From contig NZ_JACIGJ010000022.1 of assembly GCF_014197855.1 (NCBI RefSeq), forward strand, positions 1 through 48,563: DNA of 48,563 nucleotides, given 5' to 3'. This document shows, piece after piece, positions 39,209-46,970 of the stretch; the stretch's first letter is position 1, and each line of letters starts with the position of its first letter. The stretch comes from Roseospira marina. Lineage in GTDB: Bacteria > Pseudomonadota > Alphaproteobacteria > Rhodospirillales > Rhodospirillaceae. The notes under the pieces are model-generated. The model was not told where the DNA came from. It searched no databases and was given only the letters and a program-made list of their open reading frames with translations. A program made the position numbers and the translations under genes.

Positions 39209-40381
39209 GTGAACGGTGTCGCAGATCATGCCTTGAACGACGACGGCGCCGCTGTCGAGTCCGGACCGCCGCCGGTCGGCCGGATTCTTGGAGATTGCCC
39301 GGTCCGGTTGTGGGGCATGACCTCGGCGGAGCGGCTGCGGCGGTCCCTGCGTCGCGCCGGGGTGACCGAGGTGGCCCCCTGGGACGGCACCGTCACGCCG
39401 GGCCGTCGGCATCTGCTGGTGCGCGACGATCACGTGTACGACGCGATCCTGATGAAGGATCTGGCGGGCGTCCGCAATGTGGTGCTGACGACGGAGAGCG
39501 GCGAGCCCGTCGCGGCCTGTGTGGACGCGGCCCGCGTCGAAGCCGTCGCGGCGGCACTGACGGCGGGCGGTCCCCTCCCGGACGACCTGCGGACCGTGAC
39601 CCCGGGTGTGCTCAGTTCCGCCCACAACGCCATCCTGCGCAAGCGGGAGACGCCGTACCTGCTGCCCCTGACGGCAGAGACCCGCCCCGCCGTGGAGCGG
39701 CGCATGTTCGCCGGGTCCTACAAGGGGGTCACCGATTTGGTGACCAAGTACCTGTGGCCGGCGCCCGCGTTGCGCGTCACCCGTTGGTGCGCCGGGCGGG
39801 GCATCACGCCGAACCAGGTCACGAGCGCGAGCTTCGTCCTGATGCTTCTGGCCCTGGTCGCGTTCCTGTACGGCTGGTACCTGCCCGGGCTCGTCATGGC
39901 CTGGGTCATGACCTTCCTGGACACCGTCGACGGCAAGCTGGCGCGCGTCACCCTGACGTCCAGCCCCTTCGGTAACATCTTCGACCACGGTATCGACCTG
40001 ATCCATCCGCCGTTCTGGTACTGGGCCTGGATCGCGGGGCTGGGCAGTGTCGGGCTGGCGCTGGCGTACAGCGACGCTATCGTCGTCGTGATCTTCGCGG
40101 CCTACATCCTGCAGCGGATTCTGGAGGGCGTGTTCCCCCTGCTGTTCACGGTCAAGATGCACGTCTGGCGCCGCTTCGACAGCCGGTTCCGCCTGATCAC
40201 CGCGCGCCGCAACCCGAACCTGATCCTGCTGACGGTCGGTGCGCTGGCCGGGCGCCCGGATCTGGGGGCGCTGGCGGTCGCGATCTGGACCGTGCTGTCC
40301 CTGCTCGTGCACATCGGGCAGGTCGTGCAGGCATCCAAGGCGCGCCGGAACGGCCCGCTGGTCTCGTGGTTAGCGCAATGA
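39209..40381 (+). CDS. CDP-alcohol phosphatidyltransferase with N-terminal nucleotidyltransferase-like extension
   Basis: A 390-residue membrane enzyme. The full CDP-alcohol motif is present from residue 238: D238-x2-D241-G-x2-A-R-x8-G-x3-D259-x3-D263. About six membrane helices surround it. The N-terminal 150 residues (RILGDCPVRLWGMTSAERLR, LVRDDHVYDAILM) look like a decayed nucleotidyltransferase domain without the Gly-x-Gly-x-Arg loop. The link ETPYLLPLTAETRPAVERR, then SYKGVTDLVTKYLWPAPA, then GITPNQVTS is like fused enzymes of the IPCT-DIPPS type. It would join a CDP-activated partner to an alcohol to make a phosphodiester lipid. GTG 39209 follows AGGAGGG. Confidence 0.8.
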   Translation: MNGVADHALNDDGAAVESGPPPVGRILGDCPVRLWGMTSAERLRRSLRRAGVTEVAPWDGTVTPGRRHLLVRDDHVYDAILMKDLAGVRNVVLTTESGEPVAACVDAARVEAVAAALTAGGPLPDDLRTVTPGVLSSAHNAILRKRETPYLLPLTAETRPAVERRMFAGSYKGVTDLVTKYLWPAPALRVTRWCAGRGITPNQVTSASFVLMLLALVAFLYGWYLPGLVMAWVMTFLDTVDGKLARVTLTSSPFGNIFDHGIDLIHPPFWYWAWIAGLGSVGLALAYSDAIVVVIFAAYILQRILEGVFPLLFTVKMHVWRRFDSRFRLITARRNPNLILLTVGALAGRPDLGALAVAIWTVLSLLVHIGQVVQASKARRNGPLVSWLAQ

Positions 40382-41325
40382 CACGGGTCGGACTCATCAT
40401 CAACCCGTACAGCCGGCACAACCGCGCCGGGGTGTTCCGCCGTGCGGTGGCGGAGCAGGGGGATGCGTTTCTTTGGGTGGAGCCGCGCACGCCGGCGGGC
40501 CTGGCCGAGGCGCTGACGGACTTCCGGCGCCAGGGCGTGCGGGTGGTCGCCGTGAGCGGCGGGGACGGCACCCTGCGCGATGTGCTGACCGCGCTGCCCG
40601 CCGTCTATGGCGACGACGCGCCGGATATTGCGCTGATGCCGGCCGGCAAGACCAACCTCGCCGCCCGGGTCGTCGGTGGGACCCGCCGGGACCTGCGCGG
40701 CCTGCGCCGCCTGTGCGACGCGGCGCGCGATGGAACCTTGACGCGCACCACATGGCCGCTGCTGGAGGTCTCCTGGCCGGATGCGCCGGAGCGGCGGGTG
40801 CGCGGCTTTCTGTTCGGTGCCGCCGCCTTTGCCGAGGGCACCCGGATCGCCGCCCGCCATATCCAGGGGGCCGGCGTGCACAACGGGCTGTCCGTGGCGC
40901 TGTCCATCGCGGTCACCGCCGCCGCCACCCTGTTCGGCCGCCGCCGCCGCGCCCTGCTGGCGGGGGAGGCGATGCGCGTTACGGTCGACGGGGCCCCCGC
41001 GCGCGGCGGGCACCATTTCATCACCCTGGCCACGACGCTCGACCGCCTTGTGCTCGGCCTGACGCCCTTCTGGGGCGAGGGGGCGGGGCGGCTCCGCTGG
41101 CTGGATGTGGCCGCGCCGCCGCAGCGGCTGATGGCGGCCCTGGTCCCGGTCCTGCGCGGCCGGCCGCGTCCCTGGATGACCGACGCGGGCTATGCCAGCG
41201 GCCGGGCCGACCGGCTGCACATTGAAACGGACCAGCCTGTCGTGGTGGACGGCGAGATGTTCGAGCCCGGGGCGGGCGGTCTCGTCGTGTCCACCACGGC
41301 GCCTTTGGGGTTTGTGGCGCCATGA
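40378..41325 (+). CDS. diacylglycerol/ceramide kinase-family lipid kinase
   Basis: A 315-residue DAGK_cat protein: VGLIINPYSRHNRAG at the start, the ATP-binding VSGGDGTLRDVL (Gly61 to Gly64), IALMPAGKTNLAAR and the C-terminal VVVDGEMFEPG. Bacterial members phosphorylate diacylglycerol, and I recall that the Caulobacter enzyme CpgB is a ceramide kinase of this family in the sphingolipid locus. Here the neighbours make ceramide, so ceramide-1-phosphate is a plausible product. ATG 40378 overlaps the CDP-alcohol enzyme stop and the end overlaps the next gene (both ATGA), so three genes form a tight unit. Confidence 0.78.
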   Translation: MTRVGLIINPYSRHNRAGVFRRAVAEQGDAFLWVEPRTPAGLAEALTDFRRQGVRVVAVSGGDGTLRDVLTALPAVYGDDAPDIALMPAGKTNLAARVVGGTRRDLRGLRRLCDAARDGTLTRTTWPLLEVSWPDAPERRVRGFLFGAAAFAEGTRIAARHIQGAGVHNGLSVALSIAVTAAATLFGRRRRALLAGEAMRVTVDGAPARGGHHFITLATTLDRLVLGLTPFWGEGAGRLRWLDVAAPPQRLMAALVPVLRGRPRPWMTDAGYASGRADRLHIETDQPVVVDGEMFEPGAGGLVVSTTAPLGFVAP

Positions 41326-42263
41326 TCACGTTGTCGAGCCAGCGTCTCGCCGCCCATATCGTCGATGACCTGACCCAACCCGTCATGCCGGAGGCACGCG
41401 CGCTTGCCGACGCAATCGTGGCGCGGCACGGGGCCAGCGTCGCGGCCGTGCTGTTCTACGGCTCCTGCCTGCGCACCCAGGACACCAGCGGGATCCTTGA
41501 CCTGTACGTTCTGACCGACGACCTGCGGGCGTATCACGGTCGCGTCCTTCCGGCCGTGCTGAACCGGATCGTGCCGCCGACGGTCGCCTATCTGGAGGTG
41601 CCGGGCGCGACCGGGACGATCCGCGCCAAGGTGGCGGTGATGGGCACGGCCGCGTTCGCCCGCGCGGTACAGGGTGGCCGCCTCGACACGACCCTGTGGG
41701 CGCGCTTCTGTCAGCCGTCGGCGCTGCTGTACGCCCGCGACACCCAGGCCCGCGCAGCGGTGGTGGCGGCGGTCTCGGATGCCGTGATCACCGCCAGCCG
41801 TTGGGCGATCTGGCTGGGGCCGCCGAAGGGGTGGCCGGCCGACTACTGGACGACTCTGTTCCAGCACACCTATCGGGCCGAGTTGCGCGCCGAAGGAGCG
41901 GACCGATCCGCGCTGGTGTACGGCTGGGCGGCGGAGCGCTACGACCGCCTGTTGCCCCTGGCGCTGACCCGGGCGGGCATCCCGGTCACCACGGCGCCGG
42001 ACGGGCGGATGATCCCCCACGGTGTCGATCGCGACGCGGCCCGCCGCGCCTGGGCGCGGCGCCAGCGCGTGGGCAAGCTGTTGAACATGGTTCGCCTTAC
42101 CAAGGCCGTGTTCACGTTCGAACATGGCGCCGACTACATTCTGTGGAAGCTGGAGCGGCACAACGGACGGCCTGTTCCGGTCTCGGACTGGGAGCGTCGG
42201 CACCCGATCCTGGCCGCGCCCCGCGTGCTGCTGCGATTGTCCCGTGAGGGGTTCATTCGATGA
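41322..42263 (+). CDS. pol-beta-type nucleotidyltransferase, Tam41-like (candidate lipid-phosphate cytidylyltransferase)
   Basis: A 313-residue protein with a nucleotidyltransferase start, VAAVLFYGSCLRTQD (Gly-Ser), then ILDLYVLTDDLRAYH. Order and spacing resemble mitochondrial Tam41, a CDP-diacylglycerol synthase: YGS loop, D-x-hydrophobic-VVDD, a Trp/Tyr-His pair, then a segment with LWARFCQPSALLYARDTQARAA like the Tam41 LYIAGRLQKPV. This is remote similarity by eye. It is coupled by ATGA to a lipid kinase and next to a CDP-alcohol phosphotransferase, so making CDP-ceramide or CDP-DAG is an attractive reading. A housekeeping kinase-like nucleotidyltransferase is the alternative. Confidence 0.55.
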   Translation: MITLSSQRLAAHIVDDLTQPVMPEARALADAIVARHGASVAAVLFYGSCLRTQDTSGILDLYVLTDDLRAYHGRVLPAVLNRIVPPTVAYLEVPGATGTIRAKVAVMGTAAFARAVQGGRLDTTLWARFCQPSALLYARDTQARAAVVAAVSDAVITASRWAIWLGPPKGWPADYWTTLFQHTYRAELRAEGADRSALVYGWAAERYDRLLPLALTRAGIPVTTAPDGRMIPHGVDRDAARRAWARRQRVGKLLNMVRLTKAVFTFEHGADYILWKLERHNGRPVPVSDWERRHPILAAPRVLLRLSREGFIR

Positions 42264-42494
42264 CAGGGCAAAGACAAAACAAAAAACAAAGCAAAAGACG
42301 GGGACAGGGGCGCGCGTTGCCAAGATCGGGCCGCATTCACGCTCGCGCGTTACGGGTCATCGTAAAACATTCACATATGGTTGCGCCCGAACTCTTGACA
42401 GCCGGCTCGCCCCCGGCTGGGATTGTATGAGATTTGAGAGCGGATTGTGCGTGCCATACTCTGAGGTCACCCCGAAAGACAGGCGAAACGGATC
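42264..42494. promoter_or_regulatory. control region of the tetR gene
   Basis: AT-richer than its surroundings, with an A-rich stretch just after the preceding stop. TTGACA lies at 42395-42400, and a weak -10 (TGGGAT, 42418-42423) follows after 17 bases. An inverted repeat TTACG-N6-CGTAA (42350-42365) lies about 30 bases upstream of the -35 box and could be an autoregulatory operator. It differs in spacer from the repeat at 27698. Confidence 0.4.
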
Positions 42495-43196
42495 GTGGTG
42501 TCGCGAAGCGCTCTTGACTCATATCGTCCAAAGGTGACGGCACCGGTGGCGCAGCGACGCGGCCGGGCACGCGGTGAATCCCGGCGTGCGGAGATTCTGG
42601 ACGCCGCCCTGCGCATCTTCCTGCGCAGCGGGTACAAGGGGGCGACCATTGATCTCGTCGTCTCCGAGGCGAATGCGTCGAAGGCCACGGTGTATAGCTA
42701 TTTCGGTGGCAAGGAAGGTCTCTTCATCTCCATCTTGGAGGAGCGCACGGAGCACGTGCTCTCGGACCTGTTCGCCCAGGATATGATTGATCCGCATGCT
42801 ATCGGCGCGGCCGACGTGCCCGGTGTCCTGGAGCAGATCGCCCGGCGGCTGCTGACGGCCTCGCTGGCGCCGGAGGCGCTCGGCATTTATCGGCTGGTTC
42901 TGTCCGAGGGCCGTCACTTTCCCGAGGTGGCCCGCACCTTTTACCGACTCGGACCGGATCGCGCGAGGCGACGGCTCGCCCGCATCCTGACGACCTGGCG
43001 GGAGCACGGATGGATCGTCGTGGACGACCCGGACCGGACCGCGCGGCACTTCCTGACCATCGCTCTCGGCGATCTGCATCTGCGCGGCGTGGCCGGTCTG
43101 CTGCCGGACGATCTGGATGCCGCCATCGACGACCACGTCAAAGAGGCCTTGGCCTTCTTCTGGACCATCGTGGGATGGACGCCGCCGCCCGCGTGA
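42495..43196 (+). CDS. TetR/AcrR-family transcriptional regulator
   Basis: A 233-residue regulator. The N-terminal helix-turn-helix is clear: RRAEILDAALRIFLRSGYKG, ATIDLVVSEANASKATVYSY, then FGGKEGLF. The ligand domain has LGIYRLVLSEGRHFPEVART, typical of the AefR-like C-terminal family that senses lipids or small hydrophobic molecules. It follows the sphingolipid island in the same direction after a 231-base gap with its own promoter candidate, so it may control the island or a drug-efflux gene elsewhere. The N-terminus is uncertain: GTG 42495, GTG 42498 or GTG 42534. Confidence 0.82.
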   Translation: MVSRSALDSYRPKVTAPVAQRRGRARGESRRAEILDAALRIFLRSGYKGATIDLVVSEANASKATVYSYFGGKEGLFISILEERTEHVLSDLFAQDMIDPHAIGAADVPGVLEQIARRLLTASLAPEALGIYRLVLSEGRHFPEVARTFYRLGPDRARRRLARILTTWREHGWIVVDDPDRTARHFLTIALGDLHLRGVAGLLPDDLDAAIDDHVKEALAFFWTIVGWTPPPA

Positions 43197-43209
43197 GACG
43201 CTCCGGCGA

Positions 43210-43244
43210 CCCCCGCGCCGTCCTGCGTCGGGACGGGCGCGGGG
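43210..43244. terminator. bidirectional terminator hairpin between tetR and cytochrome b561 genes
   Basis: CCCCGCGCC-GTCC at the left and GGAC-GGGCGCGGGG at the right pair with a single bulged base around a short loop. It occupies the gap between convergent genes. No long T-run follows, so it depends on stem strength. Confidence 0.5.
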
Positions 43245-43264
43245 CGGAGCGGGGGCGGAAAGGG

Positions 43265-43813
43265 TCAGGCCGTCCGATCGGGCAGCATGCGGCTCAGCGT
43301 GTCGTCGCGGTCGATGAAGTGGTGCTTCAACGACACCAGGGCGTGGCCCGCGACCAGCAGCAGCACCAGATAGCTGCCCCACTCGTGCACGATATGCCCG
43401 GTGGCGGCGAGCCACCCGACCTCGCCCTGCGCCGGGATGGTGTACAGGCCGAGCAGGGAGACGGGATGGTTGTTGTACAAGGACATCACGATCCCCGACA
43501 GGGGCAGCAGCACCGTGGCCACCAGCAGCGTGGCGTGCAGGGCGGTGCGCAGGGTCTCGGCGAGAGCGGGTTGACCCTCCACCGCGCCGGGGCTGCGTTG
43601 CAGGGCGCGCCAGCCCAGCCGCAACAGCGCCAGGGTCAGCGCGAGCACGCCCAGGAGCTTGTGCACCTGGATCAGGTCGCCCTTCATGGGGCTGCGCGGC
43701 AGGCCCTCCAGGATCAGGCCGAACGCGATCAGGCCAAGAATGAGGGCCGCGATGGCCCAGTGGTTGATGATGCTGATCCAGCCGTAGCGGGATCGGGTGT
43801 CGGCAAGCGCCAT
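43265..43813 (-). CDS. cytochrome b561-family membrane cytochrome
   Basis: A 182-residue four-helix membrane protein of the bacterial cytochrome b561 type. Haem-ligand candidates are His in SIINHWAIA, in LIQVHKLLG, in LHATLLVAT and in GHALVSLKHHF. The family passes electrons from quinol, sometimes to superoxide. AGGAG lies eight bases before ATG 43813. It is convergent with the tetR gene and divergent from the dienelactone hydrolase. The 341-base gap after its start (43814-44154) shows no gene and no clear promoter boxes. Confidence 0.83.
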   Translation of the reverse strand: MALADTRSRYGWISIINHWAIAALILGLIAFGLILEGLPRSPMKGDLIQVHKLLGVLALTLALLRLGWRALQRSPGAVEGQPALAETLRTALHATLLVATVLLPLSGIVMSLYNNHPVSLLGLYTIPAQGEVGWLAATGHIVHEWGSYLVLLLVAGHALVSLKHHFIDRDDTLSRMLPDRTA

Positions 43814-44154
43814 GGGTGTCTCCTGAGGCAGACCATTCGAAACGGGGCTCACAGGGCGGGGGCTGCGCTGGTCCGGCACGCGCTCTCCACGCCCTGTGCA
43901 AGATCCCACCGTACGGTGGCCCCATCACATCCCTATGACGGTGTGTCCCGACCTGTAAGCCGAATCATGGCAAACTCTGACTGTTTTTGACGAAATGTGA
44001 CACGGTCGCCCCCGGTTCGATCCGGTCCGGCAGTCCTTCCAGCTGCGTCCGGTGGCTTCCGTGCGCGACAGGTGCGGGCCGTGTGTGCCACACTCGCCCG
44101 CCACACCGGTCGCGCGCCACGCCCGTGCCAACGTCCACCAAAAGGAGTGCGCCC

Positions 44155-44835
44155 ATGGGCGAAACGATCACCCTGAACGCATCCGACGGGCATACCTTCT
44201 CCGCCTACTGCGCGGATCCGACGGAGGCGCCCGCACGGGGCGGCCTTGTCGTGATCCAGGAGATTTTCGGGGTCAACGGCCACATCCGGCGGGTCTGCGA
44301 CGACTTCGCGGCGCGCGGGTTCCGGGCCGTGGCGCCGGCGCTGTTCGACCGCGCCGAACGGGGTGTGGAGCTGGACTACGACCAGGCCGGCACGGCGCGC
44401 GGCCGCGAGATCCGCGGCGCGCTGGGCTGGAGCGAGCCCCTGCGCGATATCGACGCGGCGCGCAATCTGGCCGCCAGCGCCGGCCCCGTCGCCGTGGTGG
44501 GCTACTGCTGGGGCGGGTCGCTGGCCTGGCTGGCCGCCTGCCGGCTGGCCGGGTTCGGGGCCGCCGCCTGCTACTACGGCGGCCAGATCGTCCAGTTCGC
44601 CGACGAAAACCCGCGCTGCCCGACCCTTCTGCACTTCGGCGCGCTCGATCCGCTGATCTCCATCGACGCCATCGCCAGCATCCGCGCCGCCCATCCCGAC
44701 CTGCCGATCCTGGTCCACCCCGGGGCGGGCCACGGTTTTAACTGCGAGGCCCGTGCCGACCACCGGCCGGAGATCGCGGCGGTCGCGTTGGACCGCACCC
44801 TGACGCTGTTCGCCCGCGCGCTGGGCCGAGGCTGA
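44155..44835 (+). CDS. dienelactone hydrolase family protein
   Basis: A 226-residue alpha/beta hydrolase with the triad of dienelactone hydrolase: Cys in VVGYCWGGSLAW, Asp in HFGALDPLIS and His in HPGAGHGFN. The start MGETITLNASDGHTFSAY and IQEIFGVNGHIRRV are typical. It hydrolyses lactones or esters in aromatic degradation or detoxification; the exact substrate is unknown. AAGGAG lies seven bases upstream of ATG 44155. It precedes msrQ by eight bases, so both may share a transcript. Confidence 0.87.
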   Translation: MGETITLNASDGHTFSAYCADPTEAPARGGLVVIQEIFGVNGHIRRVCDDFAARGFRAVAPALFDRAERGVELDYDQAGTARGREIRGALGWSEPLRDIDAARNLAASAGPVAVVGYCWGGSLAWLAACRLAGFGAAACYYGGQIVQFADENPRCPTLLHFGALDPLISIDAIASIRAAHPDLPILVHPGAGHGFNCEARADHRPEIAAVALDRTLTLFARALGRG

Positions 44836-44843
44836 GCGGTCCG

Positions 44844-45497
44844 GTGGCCGCGCCCGCGACGATCCCCGGCCCAGAGGCCGCGCGCTCTCCCCGAGGCGAT
44901 CGGCGGCGTGGGCGCGCCGGGCTGGACCGGGCGTGGTGGTGGGGCGTGTTTCTCGGCTGTGCCCTGCCCCTGCTGGCGCTGGTCCTGTGGGCGGCGACCG
45001 GCGATCTCGGCGCCAACCCGATCGAGACCGTCGTCCGCCATCTGGGCGATTGGGCGTTGCGCCTGTTGATCCTGACGCTGGCGCTGACACCCCTGCGGCA
45101 TCTGACCGGCTCGTCCCGCCCGGTGCGCTACCGCCGCATGATCGGCCTGTGGGCGTTCGCCTACGTCTGCCTGCATGTCCTGGCCTATGTCGTCGTGGAC
45201 ATCGGTCTGCACCTGCCCACCCTGATCGATGACCTGACGAAGCGCCCCTACATCATGGTGGGCATGGCCGGCGTTCTGACCCTGATCCCGCTCGCGGCAA
45301 CCTCCACCAAGGGCATGATCAAGCGCCTGGGCGGCCGGCGTTGGCAGCGGCTGCACCAGTTGGTCTACGCCGCCGGCATCCTGGGGGCGGTGCATTACCT
45401 CCTGATGGTGAAGGCCGACATCACCGAGCCCCTGGTCTATATCGGGCTTCTGGTGCTGCTGTACGGCATCCGGGTGGGGCGCTGGGTGGCGCGCTGA
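44844..45497 (+). CDS. msrQ: MsrQ, haem-binding membrane subunit of methionine sulfoxide reductase
   Basis: A 217-residue membrane protein with six predicted helices and conserved histidines: ETVVRHLGDWALRLL, LALTPLRHLTG, YVCLHVLAYVVVDIG and WQRLHQLVYAAGILGAVHYL. These match MsrQ (YedZ), which feeds electrons to the periplasmic MsrP. No msrP gene is adjacent, which is unusual, since the pair is usually an operon. The N-terminus is Arg- and Pro-rich. Start GTG 44844 follows closely on the hydrolase stop. Confidence 0.85.
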   Translation: MAAPATIPGPEAARSPRGDRRRGRAGLDRAWWWGVFLGCALPLLALVLWAATGDLGANPIETVVRHLGDWALRLLILTLALTPLRHLTGSSRPVRYRRMIGLWAFAYVCLHVLAYVVVDIGLHLPTLIDDLTKRPYIMVGMAGVLTLIPLAATSTKGMIKRLGGRRWQRLHQLVYAAGILGAVHYLLMVKADITEPLVYIGLLVLLYGIRVGRWVAR

Positions 45498-45614
45498 TCC
45501 GGCGGGATTGTTCGCAAGAAAACGTCTTGTGCCGCCGCGCGAGACCTTGCAGCGTACGGAATGCGACCGTGTGTCCTGCCTCAAACCGCCCACCGCCCGC
45601 AGGAGGATCCCCCG

Positions 45615-46952
45615 ATGACCGCCCAAGGTGCTGGTGTTCCGCCGTCCGTCAACGACCTGTCGTCGTTCTGGATGCCCTTCACCGCCAACCGGCAGTTCAA
45701 GGCCGCACCGCGCATGCTCGTGGGGGCGCAGGGTGTGCACTACACCACCGACGACGGTCGCCAGGTGCTGGACGGGACCGCCGGCCTGTGGTGCTGCAAC
45801 GCCGGGCACGGCCACCCCGCCATCGTCCAGGCGATCCAGGCGCAGGCGGCGGAGCTGGACTACGCCCCGGCCTTCCAGATGGGGCACCCGAAGGCCTTCG
45901 CCCTGGCCAACCGGCTGGCCGGGATGCTGCCGGGCGACCTGGACCATGTGTTCTTCACCAACTCCGGCTCCGAAAGCGCGGACACCGCGCTGAAGATCGC
46001 GCTGGCTTACCACCGTATGCGCGGCGAGGGCAGCCGCACCCGCCTGATCGGGCGTGAGCGCGGCTATCACGGGGTGAACTTCGGCGGCATTTCCGTCGGC
46101 GGCATCACCAACAACCGGCGCTTCTTCGGCACCCTGCTGACCGGTGTGGACCATCTGCCCCACACCCACCGGCCGGAGAAGAACGCCTTCTCGCGCGGCC
46201 AGCCTGCGCACGGCGCCGAACTGGCAGACGATCTGGAGCGCCTTGTCGCCCTGCACGGTGCGGAGACCATCGCCGCCGTGATCGTCGAGCCCATGGCCGG
46301 CTCGACCGGCGTGCTGATGCCGCCGAAAGGCTACCTGGAGCGGCTGCGGGCGCTCTGCGACCGGCATGGCATTCTGCTGATCTTCGACGAGGTCATCACC
46401 GGGTTCGGCCGTCTGGGCTCGTCCTTCGCCTGCGAGCACTTCGGGGTGCTGCCGGACATCGTGACCACGGCGAAGGGCCTGACCAGTGGGACCGTGCCCA
46501 TGGGCGCCGTGGTGACGCGCAAGGGCATCTACGATGCCTTCATGAGCGGCCCGGAAACGGCCATCGAGCTGTTCCACGGCTACACCTATTCCGCCCACCC
46601 GCTGGCCTGCGCGGCGGCGTTGGCGACCCTGGACGTGTACCAGAGCGAGGATCTGTTCGGCCGCTGCGCGGCGTTGGCGCCCTATTGGGAAGAGCGGGTG
46701 CACGGCCTGAAGGGCAAGCCGCACGTCATCGATCTGCGCAACATGGGCCTGATCGCGGGCATCGAGTTGGAACCCCGGCCCGCCAAACCCACCGAACGGG
46801 CGTTCGAGGCCTTCCTGAAATGCTACGAGGCGGGCCTGATGATCCGCACCACCGGCGACATCATCGCCCTGTCGCCCCCTCTGACCATTGACCGGGAGCA
46901 CATCGACACGATCTTCGACACCCTGGCTACGGTGCTCGACATCTTGGACTGA
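45615..46952 (+). CDS. class III aminotransferase (beta-alanine/pyruvate type)
   Basis: A 445-residue PLP enzyme close to omega-amino acid:pyruvate transaminases. Family features are FWMPFTANRQFKAAPRML at the start, GTAGLWCCNAGHGHP, HVFFTNSGSESADTALKIA, IFDEVITGFGRLGSSFA and the PLP lysine in TTAKGLTSGTVPMGAVV. It probably transfers the amino group of beta-alanine or another omega-amine to pyruvate. AGGAGGA lies just upstream of ATG 45615. It is convergent with the diguanylate cyclase, 18 bases apart. Substrate preference cannot be read from sequence. Confidence 0.87.
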   Translation: MTAQGAGVPPSVNDLSSFWMPFTANRQFKAAPRMLVGAQGVHYTTDDGRQVLDGTAGLWCCNAGHGHPAIVQAIQAQAAELDYAPAFQMGHPKAFALANRLAGMLPGDLDHVFFTNSGSESADTALKIALAYHRMRGEGSRTRLIGRERGYHGVNFGGISVGGITNNRRFFGTLLTGVDHLPHTHRPEKNAFSRGQPAHGAELADDLERLVALHGAETIAAVIVEPMAGSTGVLMPPKGYLERLRALCDRHGILLIFDEVITGFGRLGSSFACEHFGVLPDIVTTAKGLTSGTVPMGAVVTRKGIYDAFMSGPETAIELFHGYTYSAHPLACAAALATLDVYQSEDLFGRCAALAPYWEERVHGLKGKPHVIDLRNMGLIAGIELEPRPAKPTERAFEAFLKCYEAGLMIRTTGDIIALSPPLTIDREHIDTIFDTLATVLDILD

Positions 46953-46970
46953 GAGAGCCAGCGGGCGCGA

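Noticed and set aside
44574-46901. 775-codon minus-strand open frame opposite hydrolase, msrQ and aminotransferase
   Set aside because: Spans three real genes on the other strand and an intergenic gap; repetitive basic composition and no ribosome site.
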